Shown in pieces: positions 45,397 to 53,367 of a stretch of DNA of 64,000 nucleotides (the first letter of the stretch is position 1; the number at the start of each line of letters is the position of its first letter). Source of the DNA: CPC320 sp002684375 (GTDB lineage Bacteria; Pseudomonadota; Alphaproteobacteria; Rhodobacterales; Rhodobacteraceae); contig CBFIHZ010000014.1 of the NCBI GenBank assembly GCA_965662545.1, positions 1 to 64,000 of the forward strand, in the 5' to 3' direction. The notes beneath the pieces are model-generated. The model was given only the letters and a program-made list of their open reading frames with translations. It ran no database searches and had not been told where the DNA came from. Position numbers and translations under genes: made by a program.

Positions 45397-46299
45397 TTGG
45401 AATATTTCGCGCCGACAGCGTTGCAAGATGCAGTGGACTTTCTGCAGCAAAGCGGCAAGGCTGGGGTTGCGATTGTTGCGGGTGCCACAGATTGGTTTCC
45501 GGCACGCGGCGACCGGCCTTTGCATCGACCTGTTATGGACATCACTAAAATTGCAGAACTTCAGGGGATTGAACGCACAGCGCAGGGCTGGCGTTTTGGC
45601 GCCGCGGCCACTTGGTCTGATATTGTAAAGGCTGATTTACCATCCTGTTTTGCTGGTTTGAAAGCTGCGGCCCGCGAGATCGGGTCGGTGCAGATTCAAA
45701 ACGTTGCGACATTGGCGGGCAATCTGTGCAACGCTTCGCCGGCGGCCGACGGGGTGCCGCCTTTGCTGACACTTGATGCTGCGGTGGAAATTGCATCGCT
45801 GTCCGGCGTTCGGTCTGTACCCCTGACCAATTTTGTACTCGGCGTGCGCCAAACTGCGTTGCAACCCGGCGAGATGGTTACGGCAATCACGGTTCCTGCT
45901 TTGCCTACGCAGTTTGGTGAGGGCGTGGGCTGTTTTATCAAGATTGGCGCACGCAAATATCTGGTAATTTCAATCACAATGGTTGCGGCTTTGGTGGCCG
46001 TTGCAGACGGTAAAATTACCGAGGCACGCGTTGCTGTGGGCGCGTGTTCAGCGGTTGCCCAAAGGGTGCCGATGCTAGAGGCGGCGCTGCGAGGGTGTAC
46101 GGCCGCGCAGGTCGAGGCGGCAATCTGCCCGGCCCATCTCGAGACGCTCTCGCCGATTTCGGACATGCGCGGCTCTGCTTTGTATCGCGCTGACGCGGCG
46201 TTTGAGTTGTGCCGCCGGGCGGTAGCCGGGTCGGTGGCCGGGGCGCTGGCCGGGGCGCCGGACAGTGCAGTGCAAAAAGGGGGGATTGGCCATGGATAA
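45397..46299 (+). CDS. Molybdenum hydroxylase FAD-binding subunit (nicotinate operon)
   Basis: A 300-residue CO dehydrogenase/xanthine dehydrogenase-type FAD subunit. The N-terminal block YFAPTALQDAVDFLQ, the first FAD loop VAGATDWF (about residues 27-34) and the second loop ATLAGNLCNASPAADG (104-119) are all visible. Start is TTG with AGGGTGG 7 bases upstream. It receives electrons from the fused Fe-S/molybdenum subunit encoded next, whose gene it overlaps by 8 bases. It differs clearly from the CoxM-like subunit at 42315-43106 and belongs to the xanthine dehydrogenase-like group. Confidence 0.88.
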   Translation: MEYFAPTALQDAVDFLQQSGKAGVAIVAGATDWFPARGDRPLHRPVMDITKIAELQGIERTAQGWRFGAAATWSDIVKADLPSCFAGLKAAAREIGSVQIQNVATLAGNLCNASPAADGVPPLLTLDAAVEIASLSGVRSVPLTNFVLGVRQTALQPGEMVTAITVPALPTQFGEGVGCFIKIGARKYLVISITMVAALVAVADGKITEARVAVGACSAVAQRVPMLEAALRGCTAAQVEAAICPAHLETLSPISDMRGSALYRADAAFELCRRAVAGSVAGALAGAPDSAVQKGGIGHG

Positions 46300-49054
46300 T
46301 GTGGCGCGGCTTTTGGGGCAATCCACCGAATTTAAGTTGAATGGCCGGATGGTGACAGTGTCAGCGGCCGCTGGCGCGCGGCTGTCGCACAGTTTGCGCG
46401 AACAATTGGGGGCCAAGGATGTCAAAATTGGCTGTAACGCAGGTGATTGTGGCGCCTGCACAGTCTTGGTCGATGGTGATCCGGTTTGTGCCTGCCTGAT
46501 GCCAACTCAGCAGGCTGCAGGCAAAACGCTTGAAACCTTGGTGGGGCTTGTGGGGCAGGATCCCCGCGCCAAAGCCCTGGTGCAGAGCTTTCAGAACCAT
46601 CAGGCGGCGCAATGCGGCATTTGCACACCCGGCGTTATGGTTTCGGCGGTTGCGTTGTTACGCAATGTCCGTACACCGACAATCGGACAGATTCAGGATG
46701 CACTCGGGGGAGTGTTGTGCCGTTGTACCGGGTACCGCAAGATTATCGACGCGGTCTGTGAAGTTGGGCAGGCTGAGGCGTTCCCAGAGGCGGTCAGTGG
46801 CTCCGGCGCGGTCGGAACCTCTGTGGCACGTCTGGACGGGTTGCAAAAACTTCAGGGGCGCGAGGTGTTTGGTGATGATGTCGCCCCAACACAGGCGCTG
46901 GTGATCAAAGCGGTTCGCTCGCCTTTCGCCCGAGCAGAGTTCCGCTTTGGGGATCTTGAACACTATGTGACCTCCACTGCAGGGGTACATGCGGTTTTGA
47001 CCGCGGCGGATGTGCCCGGGAAAAATGCGTTTGGCGTCATCCCCGCGTTTCAGGATCAGCCGGTTTTTGCTGAGAAAGAAGCCCGGTTTCGCGGTGAAGC
47101 CGTTGCCGCCGTGATTGGTACCGCAACTGCGATGGCGTGTTTTGATGAAACCGGTTTTCCGGTGACTTGGGAAGAGCGTCACGCTGTATCTCAGGTTGCA
47201 CAGGCGCTGATGACCACGGCACCGCAACTGCATGCAGACCATCCCCAAAACGTGATGTGCGGCGGCTTTGTGGCGCGTGGTGACGCACAAAGCGGGTTGA
47301 TGGGTGCCGAGGTTGTGGTGGAAGGGTTGTTTGAAACCGGTTTTGTGGAGCATGGATATATCGAGCCAGAGGCGGGCTTCGCCGAATGCGTGGAAGGGCG
47401 TATTGAGGTGCATGCCTGCACCCAAGCGCCGGTCATGGATTTAGAAAGTCTGGCGGCAATTCTCGGATGTGATCAACGTAAAATTCGGATACGACCCACC
47501 GCGGTCGGAGGCGGATTTGGCTCTAAGCTGGATTTGTCAGTCCAGCCGTTTCTGGCGCTGGCGGCGCTGAAAACGGGTCAGCCGGTGCGCATGACTTACA
47601 GCCGCACAGAGACGATGCAAGCGACAACCAAACGCCACCCCTCTCAAATTAATCTCAAGATAGGCGCAACGAAAGCCGGACGGCTGTGCGGGTTTGCATT
47701 TAAAGGAGACTTTAACACCGGGGCCTATGCCTCATGGGGGCCAACGGTTGCCAATCGCGTGCCGGTGCATGCTTCGGGTCCCTATCAGATAGCCAATTAC
47801 CGCGCTGAGTCTCGTGGAATCTATACCCATTGTCCGCCCGCCGGGGCGTTTCGCGGCTTTGGTGTTCCGCAGGCGGCGATTGCGCAAGAAAGCCTATTTG
47901 ACGAATTGGCAAATAAACTGGGGATCGACGCGCTGGAATTTCGCGAGATAAACGCGCTGGAAGACGGCGCTGAAACAGTTTGTGGGCAGGTGTTTGAACA
48001 GGGTGTCGGCATCAAAGCTTGTCTGCGGGCCTTGCGCCCCGCCTGGCGGCGGGAAAAGGCACTTTGCGCCGCGTTCAATGCCGAGAACGCATCTCGAAAG
48101 CGCGGTGTTGGGGTGGCTGCTGGCTGGTATGGATGTGGCAATACTTCGCTGCCCAACCCGTCGACGATTAAATCTGGAATTACCGCGGATGGGCGTATTT
48201 TTTTGCATCAAGGTGCGACTGATATCGGGCAGGGGGCCAATACGGTAATTACGCAGATTTTTGCGCAGGCGTTGGGGGTATCGGTGCACGATATCCATCT
48301 GTTGGGTCCCGACACGGATATCACGCCTGACGCGGGTAAAACATCGGCCTCGCGCCAGACGTTTGTGTCCGGCAATGCCGCGCGTCTGTCGGGCGAAAGT
48401 TTGCGGCGCAAAGTACTGGCACTGGCAAATGCAGGTCCCGATGCACCTCTCAGCTTTGACGTCGGGACGGTGACCATCGGGGATAGCGCCGCGCCGCATG
48501 TCGTGGCATTACAGCGGCTGCCTGAAGGGGCAGACGGCTATGTTCTTACGGCGACAGAAACCTATGATCCGCCAACTCTGCCCTTGGATGAAAACGGCCA
48601 AGGGGTGCCTTATGCGCAGTTCGGCTATGCGGCCCATCTTGCTGTGGTTGAGGTGGATATCCGTTTGGGGTGCGTCACACCGCAGCGGTTCACGGCGGCC
48701 CATGATGTGGGCCAAGCGATCAATCCGCTGCTGGTCGAAGGTCAGGTACAGGGGGGCATTGCGCAGGGATTGGGCATGGCCCTAATGGAGGAATATCTGC
48801 CGGGAAAGACTGAAAATCTGCATGATTATCTGGTGCCAACCATCGGAGATGTTCCGCCGATCGAGACGTTGATTATCGAACGGGCCGATGCCGAGGGCCC
48901 CTATGGCGCCAAAGGACTGGGCGAGCACGTTCTGATCCCCACGGCCCCGGCGATATTGAACGCGATCAAAGATGCGACCGGGGTGCGGCTTTATAGCGTG
49001 CCGGCCACTCCATCACGGGTGCGCATGGCATTGAAAGAGGCTGGGTATGACTGA
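46292..49054 (+). CDS. Fused [2Fe-2S]/molybdopterin hydroxylase subunit, probable nicotinate dehydrogenase
   Basis: A 920-residue fusion: residues 1-155 form a two-cluster ferredoxin part (C48, C53, C56 and a nearby Cys in IGCNAGDCGACTV; C108, C111, C143, C145), then a molybdopterin domain with VGGGFGSKLD, PPAGAFRGFG, DIGQGANTVI and EGPYGAKGLGE, the last holding the catalytic Glu (about 878). The family hydroxylates N-heterocycles or aldehydes with water as oxygen source. Its place before a 6-hydroxynicotinate reductase gene suggests nicotinate to 6-hydroxynicotinate; other N-heterocycles remain possible. ATG at 46292 with AAGGGGGG upstream. The Fe-S domain makes it independent of the CoxS-like gene. 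Confidence 0.85.
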   Translation: MDNVARLLGQSTEFKLNGRMVTVSAAAGARLSHSLREQLGAKDVKIGCNAGDCGACTVLVDGDPVCACLMPTQQAAGKTLETLVGLVGQDPRAKALVQSFQNHQAAQCGICTPGVMVSAVALLRNVRTPTIGQIQDALGGVLCRCTGYRKIIDAVCEVGQAEAFPEAVSGSGAVGTSVARLDGLQKLQGREVFGDDVAPTQALVIKAVRSPFARAEFRFGDLEHYVTSTAGVHAVLTAADVPGKNAFGVIPAFQDQPVFAEKEARFRGEAVAAVIGTATAMACFDETGFPVTWEERHAVSQVAQALMTTAPQLHADHPQNVMCGGFVARGDAQSGLMGAEVVVEGLFETGFVEHGYIEPEAGFAECVEGRIEVHACTQAPVMDLESLAAILGCDQRKIRIRPTAVGGGFGSKLDLSVQPFLALAALKTGQPVRMTYSRTETMQATTKRHPSQINLKIGATKAGRLCGFAFKGDFNTGAYASWGPTVANRVPVHASGPYQIANYRAESRGIYTHCPPAGAFRGFGVPQAAIAQESLFDELANKLGIDALEFREINALEDGAETVCGQVFEQGVGIKACLRALRPAWRREKALCAAFNAENASRKRGVGVAAGWYGCGNTSLPNPSTIKSGITADGRIFLHQGATDIGQGANTVITQIFAQALGVSVHDIHLLGPDTDITPDAGKTSASRQTFVSGNAARLSGESLRRKVLALANAGPDAPLSFDVGTVTIGDSAAPHVVALQRLPEGADGYVLTATETYDPPTLPLDENGQGVPYAQFGYAAHLAVVEVDIRLGCVTPQRFTAAHDVGQAINPLLVEGQVQGGIAQGLGMALMEEYLPGKTENLHDYLVPTIGDVPPIETLIIERADAEGPYGAKGLGEHVLIPTAPAILNAIKDATGVRLYSVPATPSRVRMALKEAGYD

Positions 49055-50540
49055 TCAACCCTCCGCCAAACCGGTGAAAATTCGCTGTGATGCCTGTCCG
49101 GTCATGTGTTTTATTGCCGACGGGAAATCCGGGGCTTGTGACCGTTATGCCAACCAAGATGGCGATTTGATCCGGCTTGATCCGCTGACAGTGATCGAAA
49201 GTGGGGTGCCTGCGGTTGCGTTTCTCGACACCGGAGATTCAGCGTCGGAGTGGGACGGCGACGTGATAAAGGGACATCGTCAATTTGTCACTGCCGTTGG
49301 TGCTGGAACCACCTATCCCGATTACAAACCAGCGCCTTTTATCGTTAGCCAGCAGGTCGATGATATCGATATGGTTACTGTGGTGACTGAGGCCATCTTC
49401 AGCTATTGCGGGGTGAAGGTTAAAATTGATTCCGATCGTCATATCGGTCACGAACGGGCCATCGTGCGCGCCAATGGCGAGCCGATAGGGCATGTGATGA
49501 CTGGTGAATACGGCTCGAAAATGCTGTCCTTGGGCGGGGTTGATCACCTGACCGGCGGATCTAAAAAAGAGGGGCGGGCGACCTGTGACGCGCTGCTGCA
49601 ACTGTGCAACCGGCAAGCGGTCGACTTGGAAATCGAAGCGGGCGCAACGCTCACTGTGCAGGCTGGTCAGCCCCCGATTATCAATGGGGTTGCTGAAAAG
49701 CTGATGCGCGTGGGATGTGGGTCTGCGACAATCGGCATGTTTGCCCAGCAATGGGCGCCTTATGTTGATGAGGTGGTGGTTGTGGATGATCACATCACCG
49801 GCGTTCTGTCCGAACACGAGGCGGGCAAAGGTTTGGATATGGCGCCATCCGGTATTAAGGTGACGGGCCGTAAATCCACGCCGGGACGATATTTTCAGGT
49901 GGCCGAACCCGGCACTGGCTGGGGCGGTACAGATGTGGATGATCCGCTGTCAATCTTAAAACCTGCCGATCCAAAGAAAGCCTGGCCGGGATTGCGCCTG
50001 TTGATGATCTCGACTACGGGCGAACAATGGGCCTATTTTGAACTGGATGAAGATTTGGTGCCGCAACCCGCCACGATATCAGCGCCACTTTTGGCCTCGG
50101 CGGAACGGGTGGCTGAGAACTGTGAACCATCTCTGTGCTCGGTTTTGTTTATGGGTGGCGCGGGGGGATCCCTGCGGGCTGGGGTAACCGAAAACCCCGT
50201 GCGGCTGACCCGGTCGGTCAAACAGGCACTGACCCATGTTACATGTGGTGGTGCTCCAGCCTATATCTGGCCCGGCGGCGGCATCACCTTTATGGCTGAC
50301 GTGATGGAGATGCCAAGCAATGCGTTTGGCTATGTGCCGACACCGGCTTTGGTCGCGCCGGTCGAGTTTACACTCCGCAAAGCTGATTATGTTGCACTGG
50401 GCGGGCATACGGACCGTATCGTACCGCTACAAGCGGTGCTCAGTTCTGACATTCGCACAGTTGCTCCGATAACCAATCATGCTCATCCGGCTGACCGGAA
50501 AAATTATCGTTGGGCAGTGTCAAAACAGGTCGGCTCGTAA
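49047..50540 (+). CDS. Probable 6-hydroxynicotinate reductase
   Basis: A 497-residue protein I recognise as the 6-hydroxynicotinate reductase family. The N-terminal cluster motif is C14-x2-C17-x3-C21-x9-C31 (CDACPVMC), with further cysteines at 121, 180, 187, 224, 359, 364 and 400: eleven in all, enough for several Fe-S clusters. The E. barkeri enzyme carries Fe-S clusters and a covalently bound flavin and reduces 6-hydroxynicotinate with reduced ferredoxin. Overlaps its neighbours: 8 bases with the molybdenum subunit and one base (TAATG) with the UPF0280 gene. A GSAT stretch at 225-228 is a weak candidate flavin site. Confidence 0.75.
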   Translation: MTDQPSAKPVKIRCDACPVMCFIADGKSGACDRYANQDGDLIRLDPLTVIESGVPAVAFLDTGDSASEWDGDVIKGHRQFVTAVGAGTTYPDYKPAPFIVSQQVDDIDMVTVVTEAIFSYCGVKVKIDSDRHIGHERAIVRANGEPIGHVMTGEYGSKMLSLGGVDHLTGGSKKEGRATCDALLQLCNRQAVDLEIEAGATLTVQAGQPPIINGVAEKLMRVGCGSATIGMFAQQWAPYVDEVVVVDDHITGVLSEHEAGKGLDMAPSGIKVTGRKSTPGRYFQVAEPGTGWGGTDVDDPLSILKPADPKKAWPGLRLLMISTTGEQWAYFELDEDLVPQPATISAPLLASAERVAENCEPSLCSVLFMGGAGGSLRAGVTENPVRLTRSVKQALTHVTCGGAPAYIWPGGGITFMADVMEMPSNAFGYVPTPALVAPVEFTLRKADYVALGGHTDRIVPLQAVLSSDIRTVAPITNHAHPADRKNYRWAVSKQVGS

Positions 50541-51400
50541 TGCAGACCGCTGTGGCAAAACGGCTGGCGGATGGCAGGCGTCTGCATCTACAGCATGGTC
50601 CGATTGATTTGATCATCGGCGCGGACGGGGATCGTGAGAGGGCATTTGCAGCGGCAACACAGCGTTTTCAAACCGTTTTGGAGGAATTGGTTGCCGAACT
50701 GCCAATATTGCGGTGTCAGAAAAAAGGTGAGGTGACAGGGGCAATTGCGTGGCAGATGCAGCGTGCGATCCACCCCCATGCGACGCAGGGTTTTGTCACG
50801 CCGATGGCGGCTGTTGCCGGGGCGGTTGCCGATACTGTGCTGGCGGCTATGCTGGATAAGGCAAGACCGCGCCGTGCCTATGTCAATAATGGTGGCGATA
50901 TTGCGCTGTGGCTCACCGGGGCCGAGCGGTTCCGCACATTGGTTGCGGGGTCTGACAATGCGGAACTGGCCCGGATCACTTTAACGACGGCTGATCCCGC
51001 CCGCGGCATTGCCACCAGCGGACGGCACGGGCGCAGCCTGTCGCGGGGCATTGCCGATGCGGTCACAGTGTTGGCACAGACTGCCGCCGAGGCGGATGTC
51101 GCCGCAACGATGATTGCCAATGCGGTGGATTTACCCGACCATCTGGCGATTCTTCGTGTGCCGGCCTGTGATCTTGATCCCGACAGCGATCTGGGTCAGC
51201 GCCAAGTGGTTACAGACGTGGGTGGGTTGGCAGGCAGCGATGTAACCAAGGCATTGGGCAGGGGTGGGCTTTTGGCCGAACAGATGTTGGGCAAGGGGTT
51301 GATCTGCGGTGCTGCGCTCTTCTTGCAAGGGCAATCGTATATTATTGATCCGGTGAAAACGCAATTTAATCAACTTGGAAAGACTATGGAATATGCCTGA
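50540..51400 (+). CDS. UPF0280 family protein (ApbE superfamily), candidate flavinyl transferase
   Basis: A 286-residue protein of the UPF0280 family, which is related in fold to ApbE FMN transferases. Visible parts: GPIDLIIGADGDRERAFAAA near the start, a Pro/His-containing AIHPHATQGFVTPMAAVAGAVAD block, the YVNNGGDIALWL strand, and GIATSGRHGRSLSRGIADAVTV; the last two resemble ApbE substrate-binding segments. No function is established. Its position directly after a reductase family known to carry covalent flavin makes flavin attachment the best guess (inference). Starts one base into the reductase stop and overlaps the next gene by 8 bases. Confidence 0.75.
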   Translation: MQTAVAKRLADGRRLHLQHGPIDLIIGADGDRERAFAAATQRFQTVLEELVAELPILRCQKKGEVTGAIAWQMQRAIHPHATQGFVTPMAAVAGAVADTVLAAMLDKARPRRAYVNNGGDIALWLTGAERFRTLVAGSDNAELARITLTTADPARGIATSGRHGRSLSRGIADAVTVLAQTAAEADVAATMIANAVDLPDHLAILRVPACDLDPDSDLGQRQVVTDVGGLAGSDVTKALGRGGLLAEQMLGKGLICGAALFLQGQSYIIDPVKTQFNQLGKTMEYA

Positions 51401-51977
51401 AGTTAAGATCAGAAAAATCATCAGTTGCACCGAAGAGATCTATCACGAGGGGGGCCCCAAGGCTGACACGCCGCTGCGCCGTGCCGCGGTTGTTGCCGTG
51501 ATTGAAAATCCGTTTGCCGGTACATTCGCCGAAGATATTCAGCCCTTTATGGATGACCTCAAGCCGCTGGGTCTTGAGATGGCGACTAGGTTAGTTGGGC
51601 TGCTGGGTGGTGATCCTGCCGTGGTCGAAGGGTATGGAAAAGGTGCAATTATTGGCGCTGCAGGCGAGTTGGAACACGGCGCGCTCTGGCATGCGCCTGG
51701 CGGCTATGCGATGCGCGATGTGCTGGGTGGGGCGAAAGCCATCGTGCCGTCATCAAAAAAGGTAGGAGGCGTGGGCGCACGTCTTGATGTGCCCGTCACC
51801 CATATTGAGGCGTCTTATGTGCGCAGTCATTTTGACTCGATGGAAATTGGTCTCAATGACGCACCGCGGGCCAATGAGATGGTTTTGACGCTGGTGATGA
51901 CCACGGGCGCGCGGGTGCACAATCGGGCAGGTGGCTTGCAGGCGGATAAAATTACAGGAAAGGATGGATTGAGATGA
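51393..51977 (+). CDS. DUF1185 family protein (amino acid synthesis family), copy 1
   Basis: A 194-residue protein of the DUF1185 family. Conserved blocks: ENPFAGTFAEDI, GKGAIIGAAGELEHGALWH, VPSSKKVGG, EASYVRSHFDSMEI and NDAPRANEMV. Structures of this family show a chorismate-mutase-like fold, but no reaction is known. It overlaps the UPF0280 gene by 8 bases and the second DUF1185 gene by 4, so the two paralogs are probably made in equal amounts and may form one complex. The cluster suggests a step after ring opening, such as handling 2-formylglutarate; this is inference. Confidence 0.8.
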   Translation: MPEVKIRKIISCTEEIYHEGGPKADTPLRRAAVVAVIENPFAGTFAEDIQPFMDDLKPLGLEMATRLVGLLGGDPAVVEGYGKGAIIGAAGELEHGALWHAPGGYAMRDVLGGAKAIVPSSKKVGGVGARLDVPVTHIEASYVRSHFDSMEIGLNDAPRANEMVLTLVMTTGARVHNRAGGLQADKITGKDGLR

Positions 51978-52558
51978 GCGCAGATATACGAAAGATTGCG
52001 GTCTGGGTTGAGGAAACCCATCAAGAGATCGGCAAAGTTATCTCGCCCGCCACTTGCAAGGCGGTGGCTGTGGCGGTGATCGCCAACCCGTTTGCCGGAC
52101 GCTATGTCGAGGACCTGACACCTTTGATGGATATTGGCGCAGAGCTTGGCGGTCTTTTGGGCGATAAATGTGTGGCCGCGCTGGGCATTTCTTCAGATCA
52201 GGCAGAAAGTTATGGCAAAGCGGTCATGGTCGGTGAGAACGGCGAATTGGAGCATGCCGCGGCGATCCTGCACCCAAAGCTGGGCGCACCCTTGCGCAAA
52301 GCGGTGGAAAAAGGTGCAGCCTTGGTGCCGTCTTCCAAAAAAATGGGCGGACCGGGACAGGTTCTTGATGTGCCGTTGGGACATAAAGAGGCCGCGTATG
52401 TCCGCAGCCATTTTGATGGTATTGAAGTGAGGTTAAACGATTCTCCGCGGGCCAATGAATTGCTGGTGGCAGTGGCTGTAACAGATAGTGGTCGGCCTTT
52501 GCCGCGGGTTGGCGGGCTGACACATGGCGCAGCTGAGGGCATTGACGGGTTGCGATAG
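51974..52558 (+). CDS. DUF1185 family protein (amino acid synthesis family), copy 2
   Basis: A 194-residue paralog of the preceding gene, sharing ANPFAGRYVEDL, GELEHAAAIL, VPSSKKMGGPG, AAYVRSHFDGIEV and NDSPRANELL, and the same C-terminal GGL element. It begins inside the stop of copy 1 (ATGA). The blocks common to both copies (ELEH, PSSKK, YVRSHFD, NDxPRANE) are the likely active-site or interface residues. It ends the six-gene operon, three bases before the convergent MarR gene. Confidence 0.8.
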   Translation: MSADIRKIAVWVEETHQEIGKVISPATCKAVAVAVIANPFAGRYVEDLTPLMDIGAELGGLLGDKCVAALGISSDQAESYGKAVMVGENGELEHAAAILHPKLGAPLRKAVEKGAALVPSSKKMGGPGQVLDVPLGHKEAAYVRSHFDGIEVRLNDSPRANELLVAVAVTDSGRPLPRVGGLTHGAAEGIDGLR

Positions 52559-52561
52559 CCG

Positions 52562-52978
52562 TTACAACTTGTCCAGAAGATCAAGCAGGCGGTCCAGTTC
52601 GCGCGGCGACAGGTTGGCCGCTGTCCGGGCCGAAATATGGCGGGCATTTGCAATAGTTTTGATGGTAAACATCTGCCCCTCGGGGGTCAGTGAGATGTCC
52701 AGACGTCGCAGATCCTTCTGTGATTGCGCGCTCACCAAAAAGCCTTTTTTCTTCAGCCGGTCCACCACGCCTTTTGTGGTGGCGGCATCCATTCCCACCA
52801 GCCGTCCGAGATGGTTTTGCGAAATCGAGCCGGTTTCGTTCAGCTTTGCCAAGACCGCAAACTGAGTGGGTGTCACATCGGGCATCAACCTCGAGAACAC
52901 TTCCAGATGCTTTTGATTTGCCAGCCTGAGTTTAAAGCCAATTTGATCTTCAAGCCGGTAGTCGTTTGGGTTGGACAT
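52562..52978 (-). CDS. MarR-family regulator, NicR-like
   Basis: A 138-residue winged-helix regulator starting YRLEDQIGFKLRLANQKHLEVF, which resembles NicR, the repressor of nicotinate degradation in Pseudomonas. The DNA-binding region holds PTQFAVLAKL, ISQNHLGRLVGMDAATTKGVVDRLKKKG and the wing RRLDISLTPEG. It faces the nicotinate operon tail to tail. A dyad similar to those before fpr and the operon lies 61 bases upstream of its start. A role as repressor released by a pathway intermediate is inference. Confidence 0.78.
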   Translation of the reverse strand: MSNPNDYRLEDQIGFKLRLANQKHLEVFSRLMPDVTPTQFAVLAKLNETGSISQNHLGRLVGMDAATTKGVVDRLKKKGFLVSAQSQKDLRRLDISLTPEGQMFTIKTIANARHISARTAANLSPRELDRLLDLLDKL

Positions 52979-53038
52979 GCGCAGTTATCCCTTATTTGAA
53001 CCACTTGCCAGATTCTGCGTAACCAAAATTGACCGCAA

Positions 53039-53050
53039 TTGACATGCTAA
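53039..53050. promoter_or_regulatory. Possible autoregulatory operator of the MarR gene
   Basis: TTGACATGCTAA, matching the dyad found at 44409 and 45362 with one mismatch to TTNGNATNCNAA. It lies in the 389-base gap upstream of the MarR gene. Confidence 0.35.
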
Positions 53051-53205
53051 AGATGATTGATGCTGAAAGTTTACTCTTTTCTGAGATTCAATTTTTCTTA
53101 TACATCATGGTTTGGCGAAAACTAAATATATGTGGCGAAGGGAATTGTTTTTCGGGTCTCGCCGGGTTCACTTTATTTTTTGACCTTTGGGCCGGGCCGT
53201 TGCCG

Positions 53206-53227
53206 CAGTGATGCCACAGTGATGCCA
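53206..53227. repeat. Tandem 11-bp direct repeat upstream of suhB
   Basis: CAGTGATGCCA occurs twice without a spacer (53206-53216, 53217-53227) and is followed by CTG, so the second copy also forms a CAGTG/CACTG dyad. Within the 389-base gap 52979-53367, which holds no gene that I can support. It may be a protein-binding site or a chance duplication. Confidence 0.6.
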
Positions 53228-53367
53228 CTGTGACGCTGCTTTAACCTAGCAGGCCTACACCTGTGATCTGAAAGATTGTCCGATCTGGTGCCGTGGCGGA
53301 GCAATCAACCCTTGGCAAGCGGTCCCACGGCGCGTATACGCGCGCTTCAGCAGCGAGGACAGTGATA

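Noticed and set aside
49047..50540. Ring-opening amidohydrolase of the barbiturase/cyanuric acid type
   Set aside because: Considered because of the neighbouring UPF0280 and DUF1185 genes, but the length (497) and the N-terminal four-Cys cluster fit the 6-hydroxynicotinate reductase family instead.
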